DNA of 8,097 bases from an uncultured Peptococcaceae bacterium (GTDB taxonomy: Bacteria > Bacillota > Dehalobacteriia > UBA4068), in NCBI GenBank assembly GCA_947307285.1, contig CAMZIS010000044.1:1-8097 (forward strand), in the 5' to 3' direction. The notes beneath the pieces are model-generated. The model saw only the letters and a list, made by a program, of their open reading frames with translations, had not been told where the DNA came from and searched no databases. The position numbers were made by a program, and so were the translations under genes. Below are positions 1 through 5,793 of this stretch, piece by piece (the first letter of the stretch is position 1; each line of letters begins with the position of its first letter).

Positions 1-1
1 G

Positions 2-1225
2 GGGGAAAGCCTCACCGAGGAATTGCAGCGGGGACTGCTGGCCCAGACCGATTCTCTGCTGGCACGGGTGCAGGCTCTGCAGGAGCTGCTGCCCCGGCGG
101 GGGCTGGCCAGCGCGGCGGCTTACCGGGCCCTGTCCCGGCTGGCCGATAAGCTGTCCGCCTTCCGGGAGCTGGCCGCCGGAGCGGAGCTGACCCCGGAGG
201 GCCTGGACCTGCTGCGGGAAGAAGGGCAGCAGGTCCTGAGCGATATGGAGAGCCTGCTGGACGACAGCCTGCTTCCCGGACTGGAGCAGCTGTTCGACGG
301 CCTGAGCCGGGAGATCGGCCTGCTGCAGAAGGTGCTGGACAGCCTGTCCGCCGAAAGCCGGGAGCTGCAGCCGGCCCTCGCCGCTGCCGCCTCGGCTCTG
401 TCTACCCTGGGCAGCGGCACGGATCATCTGTCCGACCTGCTCCGCTCCTGCTCCGGCGGGGTGGACGAGCTGCTGGCCGAGCTGTCCCAGTCGCCGGGAC
501 AGGAGCTGCTGGATACCCTGACCGGCCTGCTCCACGGGGACCCCGTCCAGCTGGCCTCCTTCCTGATCTCGCCGGTGGAGGCTGCCAGCACCACCATCTA
601 TCCGGTGGACAACTACGGCAGCGCCATGGCCCCCTTCTATTCCACCCTGGCCATCTGGGTGGGCTGCGTGGTGCTGGCGGCGGTGCTGCGGGTCTCAGGC
701 CGCCATCCGGAGCTGCCGGAGGTCAGCGAGAACCAGTCCCTGTGGGGCCGCTTCCTGCTCTTTTTCTGGCTCAGTCAGATCCAGGCCACTGTCATCACCC
801 TGGGGGACGTGTGGCTGCTCCATGTCCAGTGCCTGCACCTGTTCCGCTTCTGGCTGTGCGGCGCCGTGATCTCCCTGGTCTTCGTCACCCTCATCTACGG
901 GCTGGTGCTGGCCTTCGGCGATATCGGCAAGGCCGTGGTGGTGGTGGTCATGATATTGCAGATCGCCGGCTCCGGCGGCACCTTCCCCATCGAGATCCTG
1001 CCGGATATCTTCAGCCGCATCTATCTCTTCTTCCCCTATCCCTACGCCATCAACGCCATGCGGGAGGCCCTGTTCGGTCTCTACGGCCATAATATGGCGG
1101 TCTATCTGGCCCAGCTGTCCGTCTTTGCCGGGGTGGGCCTTCTGGCCTGGCTGGGCATCCGGCGGCCCAACGCCGGCCTGCTGCGCTTCATGGAGGAAGA
1201 AATGGAAGAAACGGGGGTGCTGTGA
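2..1225 (+). CDS. YhgE/Pip-type membrane protein, C-terminal part (5'-truncated by window)
   Basis: The reading frame is open to the left edge, so the true start lies upstream; 407 codons are visible. The first ~180 visible residues are Leu/Ala/Ser/Asp-rich, strongly helical and coiled-coil-like. They are followed by 'NYGSAMAPFYSTLAIWVG' and about five to six hydrophobic segments. A conserved 'AGSGGTFPIEILP' stretch and 'YPYAINAMREALFGLYG' lie near the end. The same architecture and signatures occur in the full-length protein at 1667-3820, which makes this a YhgE/Pip (ABC-2 permease-like) family member. Known members have an N-terminal helix, a long extracellular helical region and a C-terminal membrane domain; their substrate is generally unknown (the phage-infection protein Pip belongs here). 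The N-terminal helix of this copy is outside the window. The stop codon overlaps the next gene's ATG by one base, so coupled translation is likely. No ATPase subunit is visible. The family call is good; the function is unknown. Confidence 0.85.
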   Translation, partial: GESLTEELQRGLLAQTDSLLARVQALQELLPRRGLASAAAYRALSRLADKLSAFRELAAGAELTPEGLDLLREEGQQVLSDMESLLDDSLLPGLEQLFDGLSREIGLLQKVLDSLSAESRELQPALAAAASALSTLGSGTDHLSDLLRSCSGGVDELLAELSQSPGQELLDTLTGLLHGDPVQLASFLISPVEAASTTIYPVDNYGSAMAPFYSTLAIWVGCVVLAAVLRVSGRHPELPEVSENQSLWGRFLLFFWLSQIQATVITLGDVWLLHVQCLHLFRFWLCGAVISLVFVTLIYGLVLAFGDIGKAVVVVVMILQIAGSGGTFPIEILPDIFSRIYLFFPYPYAINAMREALFGLYGHNMAVYLAQLSVFAGVGLLAWLGIRRPNAGLLRFMEEEMEETGVL

Positions 1226-1698
1226 TGAGCGGCGCAACGGGGCCGGAGCAGGAATACCGGCAGACCGCCGGGGCGGCGGAGGCTTACCGCCATTTCCTGC
1301 CCTACCTGGAAAAGGCCCATCATACCAACGAACACAAGATCAGGCTGGGCCTGCGGCTGATGCTGCTCCTGCCGCTGCTGCTGCTGGCGGTGCAGCTGCT
1401 GACGGGCAGCTCCCGCATCGCCTTCCTGCTGATCTGGATCTTCGGCATGTTCGCCCTGGCGGCCTTTCTCATCTTCACCGCCTACGCGGACAGCCAGCTT
1501 AAAAAAGCCCTGAACGAGATGCAGACCTACGTGCCCGGGGCCGGCGAGGAGCTGGGCGAGCTGCTGGTGCTGCCGGAAAACATGGAAGCCCGGCTCAGCG
1601 AGCTCACCGCCGCCGCGGAGCGGGTCCGGCGGCAGCTGGCCCGGAAACGGGAAAAGGAGGACGGGGATGAAGACCATCCTGACCATAGCCAGAAATGA
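1225..1698 (+). CDS. small two-helix membrane protein between YhgE paralogues
   Basis: I do not recognise a named family. The 157-residue product has a charged N-terminus (about residues 1-40). Two hydrophobic helices follow, roughly residues 41-60 (LRLMLLLPLLLLAVQLL) and 66-90 (IAFLLIWIFGMFALAAFLIF). The C-terminal half is soluble and Glu/Arg/Lys-rich, looks coiled-coil-forming, and ends in an acidic, His-containing tail. I chose ATG 1225 (TGATG overlap with the upstream stop) over the adjacent in-frame GTG 1222; a purine stretch with GGGGG sits about 7 bases upstream. The last 32 bases overlap the next gene. Its position, sandwiched between two YhgE-like genes with overlaps on both sides, suggests it is an accessory or assembly partner of them; that is inference. 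Its codon use and GC content look like its neighbours'. Confidence 0.8.
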   Translation: MSGATGPEQEYRQTAGAAEAYRHFLPYLEKAHHTNEHKIRLGLRLMLLLPLLLLAVQLLTGSSRIAFLLIWIFGMFALAAFLIFTAYADSQLKKALNEMQTYVPGAGEELGELLVLPENMEARLSELTAAAERVRRQLARKREKEDGDEDHPDHSQK

Positions 1699-3820
1699 CT
1701 GCAGGCGTCTGACCGGCAGCGTGGTGGGTCTGGTGATCCTGATCGGCATCTGCCTGCTGCCCTGTCTCTACGCCTGGTTCAATATCTTCTCCAACTGGGA
1801 CCCCTACGGCCCGGCCTCCACCTCCCGCATCCCGGTGGCGGTGGCCAGCGAGGATCAGGGCACGGAGCTGCTGGGACTGGAGCTGAACGTGGGAGATAAG
1901 CTGCTGGACGGTCTGGCGGCCAACGACCTGATCGGCTGGGTCTTTGCCGATGATAAAGAAGCCGCGGTGGATCTGGTCGCCAGCGGCCAGTGCTACGCCG
2001 CGCTGGTGGTGCCCGCCGGTTTTTCCTCCGGCATCGTCAGCTTCCTCAACCTGGATTTCAGCCATCCCCGCATCCTGTACTACGAAAACGGCAAGACCAA
2101 CGCCATCGCCCCCAAGATCACGGCCAAGGCCCGCACCGCCGTGCAGCAGGAGGTCAACGCCGCCTTCCTTGAGACTCTGGTGGGGGACGCGGCCCAGCTG
2201 ACCACCCTGCTCAACGCCGGCGGTCTCGATCCCCAGGCCACCCTGAATCAGTTGGGCGACGGTCTGGATCAGCTGGCCGGCCGCCTGAGTGATCTGGATT
2301 CCGCTTTGGAGGAGATTTCCGGCATCAGCGATTCCGCCTCCGCCCTGCTGCTGGACAGCGGCGACCTGCTGCAAAGCGTCGGCGCCGCTTTAGACTGCAC
2401 TCAGGAGCTGGCCGGCTATCTGGCACAGCGCTCGTCCCTGAGCGGTCTCAGCACCCTGATCACGGACCTGAGCGACCTTACCCGGGACGCCAATGCCGAG
2501 CTGACCGGCGTCATCGGCGAACTGGAAGGAGCCCTTGACGGGGCGGAAGCCTTCAACGGCTTTCTGGAGCAGCGGCGGGACGCCCGGGTGAGCCGGCTGC
2601 GGGCCCTGTCCGAGCAGGCCGGCCTGCTGGCGGCCACGGCTGCCGCCCTGCCGTTGGATCTGCTGTCCCCCCGGCTGCAGCAGCTCAGCGGCGGCCTGTC
2701 CGATCTGGCGGACGCCCTGTCCCTGTGGCAGCCCCTGCTGGACGACGCCGCCCTGACGGAGCAGGAGCAGAAGCTGGCCGCCGTGAGGGAAGCGTCCGCG
2801 CAGGCCCGGCAGCTGGAGCTGCTGCTGGCCCAGGCGACGGCAGACGCGGTCTCCCTGCTGGACGACGGGGACGATCCCCTGACCGCCCGGGTTTCTCAGG
2901 CCGCCTCCCACGTTTCGGAGCTGATCTCCCTGCTTCAGGGCCGGGCCGGTGAGGCCGGTTCCGCGCTGGACGGTTCCGCTGCCGATCTGGCCGCCCTGCG
3001 GCAGGCCCTGTCCCGCACCCGTTCCGGTCTGGGCCGGGTCCGGGCGGAGCTGACCCGGCAGGCGGTGCTGCTCCGGGCTCTGGCGGACAGCGAATTCCTC
3101 CAGGACGCTCTCGCCCTCCTGTCGGAGCAGGGGGGCCTGCTCAGCGGCTACGTGGCCTCCCCCCTGCGCATAGAGGAGCGGAAGTTCTACGAAGTACCCA
3201 GCTACGGCTCGCAGATGGCGCCCTTCTACACGGTGCTGGCCCTGTGGGTGGGGGCCCTGTTCGCGGCGGCCCTGCTCAAAACCAGACTGCGGGAGCAGGA
3301 TCGCCCGGCGGGATTGACCACGGCCGGCCATTTTCTGGGCCGCTTCGGCGTCTTCCTCCTGGTATCCCTGGCCCAGTCCCTGATCGTGGCCCTGGGGGAC
3401 CTGCTGTACGTGGAGATCGACTGCGTCCATCCCGGCCTCTTCCTGCTGGCAGCGGTGGTGATCGGCCTCAGCTTCTGCCTCATCAACTATACTCTCAGCT
3501 TTTCTCTGGGCAGCGTGGGCCTGGGCCTGTCCGTCATCATCATGCTGATCCAGGTAGCCGGCTCCGGCGGCACCTACCCCATCGAGGTGCTGCCCCCCTT
3601 CTTCCGGGCCCTGTGTCCGGTCATGCCCTTCCGCTACGCCATGGACGCCCTGCGGGAAGCGGTCTGCGGCCGTTACGGGGACTATTATTTCCGGGATCTG
3701 CTGCTGCTGCTGGCTCTGGCCGCGGGGATCTCGGCTTTGGGCCTGCTGGTGCTGAAGCCGGCCCGGCGGCTGAACGACCTGATCGAAAAGAGCAAAGACA
3801 AGAGCGGGCTCATGGTCTGA
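1667..3820 (+). CDS. YhgE/Pip family membrane protein (full length, 717 aa)
   Basis: The start is ATG 1667, with AGGAGG at 1655-1660 six bases upstream. One N-terminal helix (about residues 17-38) leads into the family signature 'LLPCLYAWFNIFSNWDPYG'. Next is an N-terminal extracellular domain (about 50-165, with 'ALVVPAGFSSGI'). A long Leu/Ala/Asp-rich helical, coiled-coil-like region runs to about residue 500. The ABC-2-like membrane domain starts at about residue 519 ('PFYTVLALWVGALFAAALL') with about six helices, and contains 'AGSGGTYPIEVLP' and 'FRYAMDALREAVCGRYG'. This order is the standard YhgE/Pip layout and the length is normal. Related proteins have been linked to phage adsorption, type VII secretion and envelope export, but the substrate here cannot be read from sequence. 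It is the distal gene of the operon: 32 bases overlap the upstream gene and a terminator overlaps its 3' end. Confidence 0.9.
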   Translation: MKTILTIARNDCRRLTGSVVGLVILIGICLLPCLYAWFNIFSNWDPYGPASTSRIPVAVASEDQGTELLGLELNVGDKLLDGLAANDLIGWVFADDKEAAVDLVASGQCYAALVVPAGFSSGIVSFLNLDFSHPRILYYENGKTNAIAPKITAKARTAVQQEVNAAFLETLVGDAAQLTTLLNAGGLDPQATLNQLGDGLDQLAGRLSDLDSALEEISGISDSASALLLDSGDLLQSVGAALDCTQELAGYLAQRSSLSGLSTLITDLSDLTRDANAELTGVIGELEGALDGAEAFNGFLEQRRDARVSRLRALSEQAGLLAATAAALPLDLLSPRLQQLSGGLSDLADALSLWQPLLDDAALTEQEQKLAAVREASAQARQLELLLAQATADAVSLLDDGDDPLTARVSQAASHVSELISLLQGRAGEAGSALDGSAADLAALRQALSRTRSGLGRVRAELTRQAVLLRALADSEFLQDALALLSEQGGLLSGYVASPLRIEERKFYEVPSYGSQMAPFYTVLALWVGALFAAALLKTRLREQDRPAGLTTAGHFLGRFGVFLLVSLAQSLIVALGDLLYVEIDCVHPGLFLLAAVVIGLSFCLINYTLSFSLGSVGLGLSVIIMLIQVAGSGGTYPIEVLPPFFRALCPVMPFRYAMDALREAVCGRYGDYYFRDLLLLLALAAGISALGLLVLKPARRLNDLIEKSKDKSGLMV

Positions 3821-3833
3821 GTCCCGCTCTTTT
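3800..3833 (+). terminator. rho-independent terminator overlapping the YhgE stop codon
   Basis: AAGAGCGGG (3800-3808) pairs with CCCGCTCTT (3823-3831). The helix extends inward through CTCA/TGAG (3809-3812 with 3818-3821), leaving one bulged T (3822) and a TGGTC loop. The 3' arm runs into TCTTTT. The 5' arm encodes the last residues of the YhgE protein and the stop codon lies inside the hairpin. It ends the region 1 operon. The opposite strand has a looser T-rich run after the stem, so it may also stop transcripts of the convergent PhzF-like gene. Confidence 0.82.
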
Positions 3834-3872
3834 GCCGCTTATGGATGATGGATGATATTCGCGGAGCCCGCT

Positions 3873-4733
3873 TTACAGCGCGAGCTCCCGCGCCACGCAG
3901 GCTTCGCCGCCCACCTGCACCAGATACTGGCCCCCGTCCTCCAGCAGACGGGTGCGGACCGGGGAGGGCCGGCCCAGGCTCTCCCCCTGCAAAAACAGGT
4001 TCTCTGCGTTGGGTATGATGCGCTGGTGGGTGTAGAGATACCAGGTCAAAGCTCCGTTGGAAGTGCCGGTGGCGCTTTCCTCCGGGATGCCGTAAAGGGG
4101 CGCGAAATTGCGGCAGTGGGCCGTGACGCACTCCTCTTCGCCCGGGCAGAACATATGCACGCCCACCACGCCCAGACGTTTGCTCAGCTCCAGTACGGCT
4201 TCCTCGTCCTGCACCGCGGCGGCCAAAGCCTCCCGGTCCGCCACCGGCGCCATGACGTCGGCCACGCCGCTGGTCACCACCTCCGGCTTGAGGCCCCGGC
4301 CCCGCTGGCGGCGGCTGAGGCCAAAGGCGGCGTAGAGAGCGTCCGCGTCGTCGTCGCTGAGCCAGCCCAGAGTGCGGGGCGGGGCCATGTCCATCCACAC
4401 GGTCTGCCCCTGCACGGCCAGGTCGATGATGCCGGCCCTGGTACGGGCCAGCTGTTCGCCATCGCCGATCAGTCCCGCCTGCCGCAGCATGGCAAAGGCG
4501 GCGATGGTGCCGTGGCCGCACAGCTCGATCTCCCGGTTGGGGGTAAAATAGAGGGTGCGCCAGCCTTTCCCCCGCTTTTTCAGATAGACGGTCTCGGAAA
4601 GCCCCTGTTCCGCTGCAAAGGCCTGCAGCTTTCCCTCTTCCCACCAACTGTCGCCTTCCTCGAACAGCACCACCGCGGCCCGGTTGCCGCAGCCGGGCGC
4701 CGTGGCGAAAGCGTCGGCCAGCCAGCCCTTCAT
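3873..4733 (-). CDS. PhzF family isomerase-like protein
   Basis: The 286-residue product has the PhzF/DapF-like double-barrel signatures. 'DAFATAPGCGNRAAVV' is at the N-terminus, 'GLSETVYL' carries the presumed catalytic Glu47, and 'FTPNREIELCGHGT' follows at about 63-76. 'EESATGTSNGAL' is at about 218-229, followed by 'GESLGRPSP'. PhzF of Pseudomonas isomerises trans-2,3-dihydro-3-hydroxyanthranilate in phenazine synthesis. Most homologues lie outside any phenazine pathway and have no assigned substrate; no phenazine genes are visible here, so only the fold and family can be called. Two in-frame ATGs exist, at 4739 and 4733. The GGGAGGG ribosome site abuts the first but is 7 bases from the second, and starting there gives the usual 'MK..' beginning, so 4733 is chosen. 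It has its own promoter, converges on the YhgE operon and diverges from the Mrr-domain gene. Confidence 0.9.
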   Translation of the reverse strand: MKGWLADAFATAPGCGNRAAVVLFEEGDSWWEEGKLQAFAAEQGLSETVYLKKRGKGWRTLYFTPNREIELCGHGTIAAFAMLRQAGLIGDGEQLARTRAGIIDLAVQGQTVWMDMAPPRTLGWLSDDDADALYAAFGLSRRQRGRGLKPEVVTSGVADVMAPVADREALAAAVQDEEAVLELSKRLGVVGVHMFCPGEEECVTAHCRNFAPLYGIPEESATGTSNGALTWYLYTHQRIIPNAENLFLQGESLGRPSPVRTRLLEDGGQYLVQVGGEACVARELAL

Positions 4734-4739
4734 GCTCAT

Positions 4740-4747
4740 CCCTCCCT
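4740..4747 (-). promoter_or_regulatory. ribosome binding site deciding the PhzF-like start
   Basis: On the - strand AGGGAGGG directly touches the ATG at 4739, which is too close for initiation. It lies 7 bases before the ATG at 4733, which is why the second ATG is preferred. Confidence 0.7.
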
Positions 4748-4763
4748 GCGTTTGCTCGCTTGC

Positions 4764-4792
4764 ATTATATCACCGGCGGCAGACTCTGGCAA
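4764..4792 (-). promoter_or_regulatory. sigma-A promoter of the PhzF-like gene
   Basis: On the - strand TTGCCA (4792-4787) is separated by exactly 17 bases from a perfect TATAAT (4769-4764). Transcription would begin near 4757, giving a leader of about 24 bases that includes the GGGAGGG ribosome site. No operator-like repeat is evident over it. Confidence 0.8.
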
Positions 4793-4832
4793 CAGCGGAG
4801 CTGCTGTCCGTTTTATGGGACTTGCCCAGCGC

Positions 4833-4838
4833 TAAAAT
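4833..4838 (+). promoter_or_regulatory. possible -10 element of the Mrr-domain gene
   Basis: TAAAAT is a one-mismatch -10 hexamer about 52 bases before the ATG. No convincing -35 lies 16-18 bases upstream (only T-rich TTTTAT at 4811-4816). It sits in the loop of a 6-base inverted repeat, CCCAGC (4825-4830) and GCTGGG (4842-4847). The call is weak. Confidence 0.3.
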
Positions 4839-4876
4839 GAAGCTGGGGGATCGTTGCGCGTCGCCCATATCCTTCC

Positions 4877-4881
4877 GGGAG
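4877..4881 (+). promoter_or_regulatory. ribosome binding site deciding the Mrr-domain gene start
   Basis: GGGAG ends 8 bases before ATG 4890. The earlier in-frame TTG at 4854 has no comparable site, so the ATG is preferred. Confidence 0.6.
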
Positions 4882-4889
4882 AAAACGCC

Positions 4890-5444
4890 ATGAGCAAAAA
4901 AAGCAAGTTCATCCTGTGGCTGCTGCTGTCCCTGGGGACGGTGGCCGCCAGTCTCTATTGGTGGCAGGGCTTTTCCGATTGGCAAAACGCGGGCCTGCGT
5001 CTGGCCGCAGCCGGCGGCGCCTGGCTGCTTTTGCTTACCCTTCCCGGAGCCGGCCTGCGCTTAATCCGCCGCCGCCGTTACCTGCGCAGTCCTCTCTGCG
5101 CCGTGGACGGCATGAGCGGCCGGGAATTCGAGGACTTTCTTTCCGCCTATTTCCGCAGCCTGGGCTACCGGGTGGAGGCCACGCCTGCCAGCAACGACTA
5201 CGGGGTGGACCTGCTGTGCCGGGACCGGGAGGAATGCATCGCCGTGCAGGCCAAGCGCTATTCCGGCACCGTGGGCGTCCACGCCGTGCAGGAGCTGCTT
5301 TCCGGCATGGCTTATTACCAGACGGAGCAGGGCCTGGTGGTCACCAACGCCTATTTCAGCCGTCAGGCCCGGGAGCTGGCGGAAAAGGGCGGCGTCACCC
5401 TGTGGGACCGGGACGATCTGGTCAAATACTGCCGTCTGCGCTGA
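4890..5444 (+). CDS. membrane-anchored Mrr-type restriction endonuclease-like protein
   Basis: The 184-residue product (start ATG 4890) begins with two hydrophobic helices, about residues 7-25 and 36-56, followed by a basic stretch 'RLIRRRRYLR' that should sit on the cytoplasmic side. Residues about 73-184 form an Mrr-cat-like PD-(D/E)xK nuclease domain. It starts with 'MSGREFEDFLSAYFRSLGY' and continues with 'NDYGVDLLCR', whose Asp107 is the presumed metal ligand. 'CIAVQAKRYS' carries the Q-x-K catalytic motif (Gln120, Lys122), and 'GLVVTNAYFSRQARELA' is the conserved distal strand and helix. The catalytic residues look intact. Mrr-cat proteins include modified-DNA-targeting restriction enzymes, but small membrane-tethered members are common in Firmicutes and uncharacterised. 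No methylase or specificity subunit is nearby. The domain call is secure; a role in DNA restriction is not established. Confidence 0.85.
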   Translation: MSKKSKFILWLLLSLGTVAASLYWWQGFSDWQNAGLRLAAAGGAWLLLLTLPGAGLRLIRRRRYLRSPLCAVDGMSGREFEDFLSAYFRSLGYRVEATPASNDYGVDLLCRDREECIAVQAKRYSGTVGVHAVQELLSGMAYYQTEQGLVVTNAYFSRQARELAEKGGVTLWDRDDLVKYCRLR

Positions 5445-5446
5445 GG

Positions 5447-5467
5447 GCGGCTTTTGCCGCTTTCCTT
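5447..5467 (+). terminator. short rho-independent terminator after the Mrr-domain gene
   Basis: GCGGC (5447-5451), a TTTT loop, then GCCGC (5456-5460), followed by TTTCCTT. The stem is only 5 bp with a G-T pair possible below it and the T-tract is broken, so termination may be partial. It lies 2 bases after the stop codon and immediately before the feo promoter, whose -35 starts at its end. Confidence 0.5.
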
Positions 5468-5495
5468 GACGGTAGGCCCGATTTTATTATATAAT
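5466..5495 (+). promoter_or_regulatory. sigma-A promoter of the feo operon
   Basis: TTGACG (5466-5471) lies 18 bases before a perfect TATAAT (5490-5495), within an AT-rich patch that contrasts with the GC-rich surroundings. An alternative -10, TATATA (5488-5493), would give a 16-base spacer. The predicted start is near 5501-5503, inside the inverted-repeat operator. Confidence 0.8.
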
Positions 5496-5498
5496 ATA

Positions 5499-5527
5499 TT
5501 AGGCTTAAGTTAGCCTATATTAACTAA
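5499..5527 (+). promoter_or_regulatory. DtxR/IdeR-like iron-responsive operator
   Basis: The segment 5505-5523 reads TTAAGTTAGCCTATATTAA. It matches the classical DtxR/IdeR box TTAGGTTAGCCTAACCTAA, as I recall it, at 15 of 19 positions including the central GTTAGCCTA. Overlapping it are an inverted repeat TAGGCT-N6-AGCCTA (5500-5517) and TTAG-N10-CTAA (5510-5527), as expected if two dimers bind offset faces. It lies from about +1 to the ribosome site of feoA. A metal-bound DtxR-family repressor there would block initiation when iron is plentiful. The regulator gene is not in the window. A Fur box does not fit as well. Confidence 0.65.
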
Positions 5528-5538
5528 GGAGCAGCTAC

Positions 5539-5793
5539 ATGACTTTAGATAAATTGCCCGTAGGACATTCGGCATGCATCAGAGCGGTAGGCGGCGAAGG
5601 CGCTCTCCACGACCGTCTGCTGGAAATGGGCCTCATCCCCGGCACAGTGGTGCAGGTGAGCAAGCTGGCCCCTTTGGGCGACCCTATGGAATTATTCATT
5701 CAGGGCTATTCCCTGACCGTGCGCAAGGCGGAAGCGGCCATGATCAGCGTCTTGGAAGAGGAGGAAGAGCATGATCCTGGCGCTGGTCGGTAA
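5539..5793 (+). CDS. feoA: ferrous iron transport protein A
   Basis: The 84-residue product is a typical small SH3-like FeoA. 'LDKLPVGHSACIRAV' is followed by 'LHDRLLEMGLIPGTVVQV', the family hallmark, then 'GDPMELFIQGYSLTVRKAEAAMISV'. FeoA is a cytosolic accessory of the Fe(II) permease FeoB and is thought to modulate its assembly or GTPase domain. AAGGAG (5526-5531) is 7 bases before the ATG and is partly covered by the proposed iron operator. The last 23 bases overlap feoB, and the Glu-rich C-terminal codons (GAGGAGGAAGAG) double as the feoB ribosome binding site, so translation of the two is probably coupled. Confidence 0.95.
   Translation: MTLDKLPVGHSACIRAVGGEGALHDRLLEMGLIPGTVVQVSKLAPLGDPMELFIQGYSLTVRKAEAAMISVLEEEEEHDPGAGR

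Noticed and set aside
2390..3430. A 346-codon open frame on the - strand opposite the YhgE protein
   Set aside because: Low-complexity Gln/Gly-rich translation opposite a clear YhgE gene; a GC-bias artefact.
3841..3854. Two tandem copies of ATGGATG
   Set aside because: Only two 7-base units in a short convergent intergenic gap; no support for function.
3860..3892. Inverted repeat CGCGGAGC / GCTCCCGCG at the end of the PhzF-like gene as its terminator
   Set aside because: The pairing needs a bulge, the loop is 16 bases, and the - strand sequence after it is not T-rich. The hairpin at 3800-3833 is a better stop for both strands.
3873..4733. Phenazine biosynthesis locus
   Set aside because: Only a PhzF-family member is present, without other phz genes. 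Most PhzF homologues are unrelated to phenazine synthesis.
3852..4835. A 327-codon + strand frame across the PhzF-like gene, and a 320-codon - strand frame at 3685-4647
   Set aside because: Both lie over a PhzF gene whose family motifs are all in another frame. The second also runs into the YhgE gene and terminator. Neither has recognisable domains.
4854..4889. An upstream TTG start adding 12 residues to the Mrr-domain protein
   Set aside because: No ribosome site before it. ATG 4890 has GGGAG at proper spacing and begins with a typical basic 'MSKKSKF' before the first helix.
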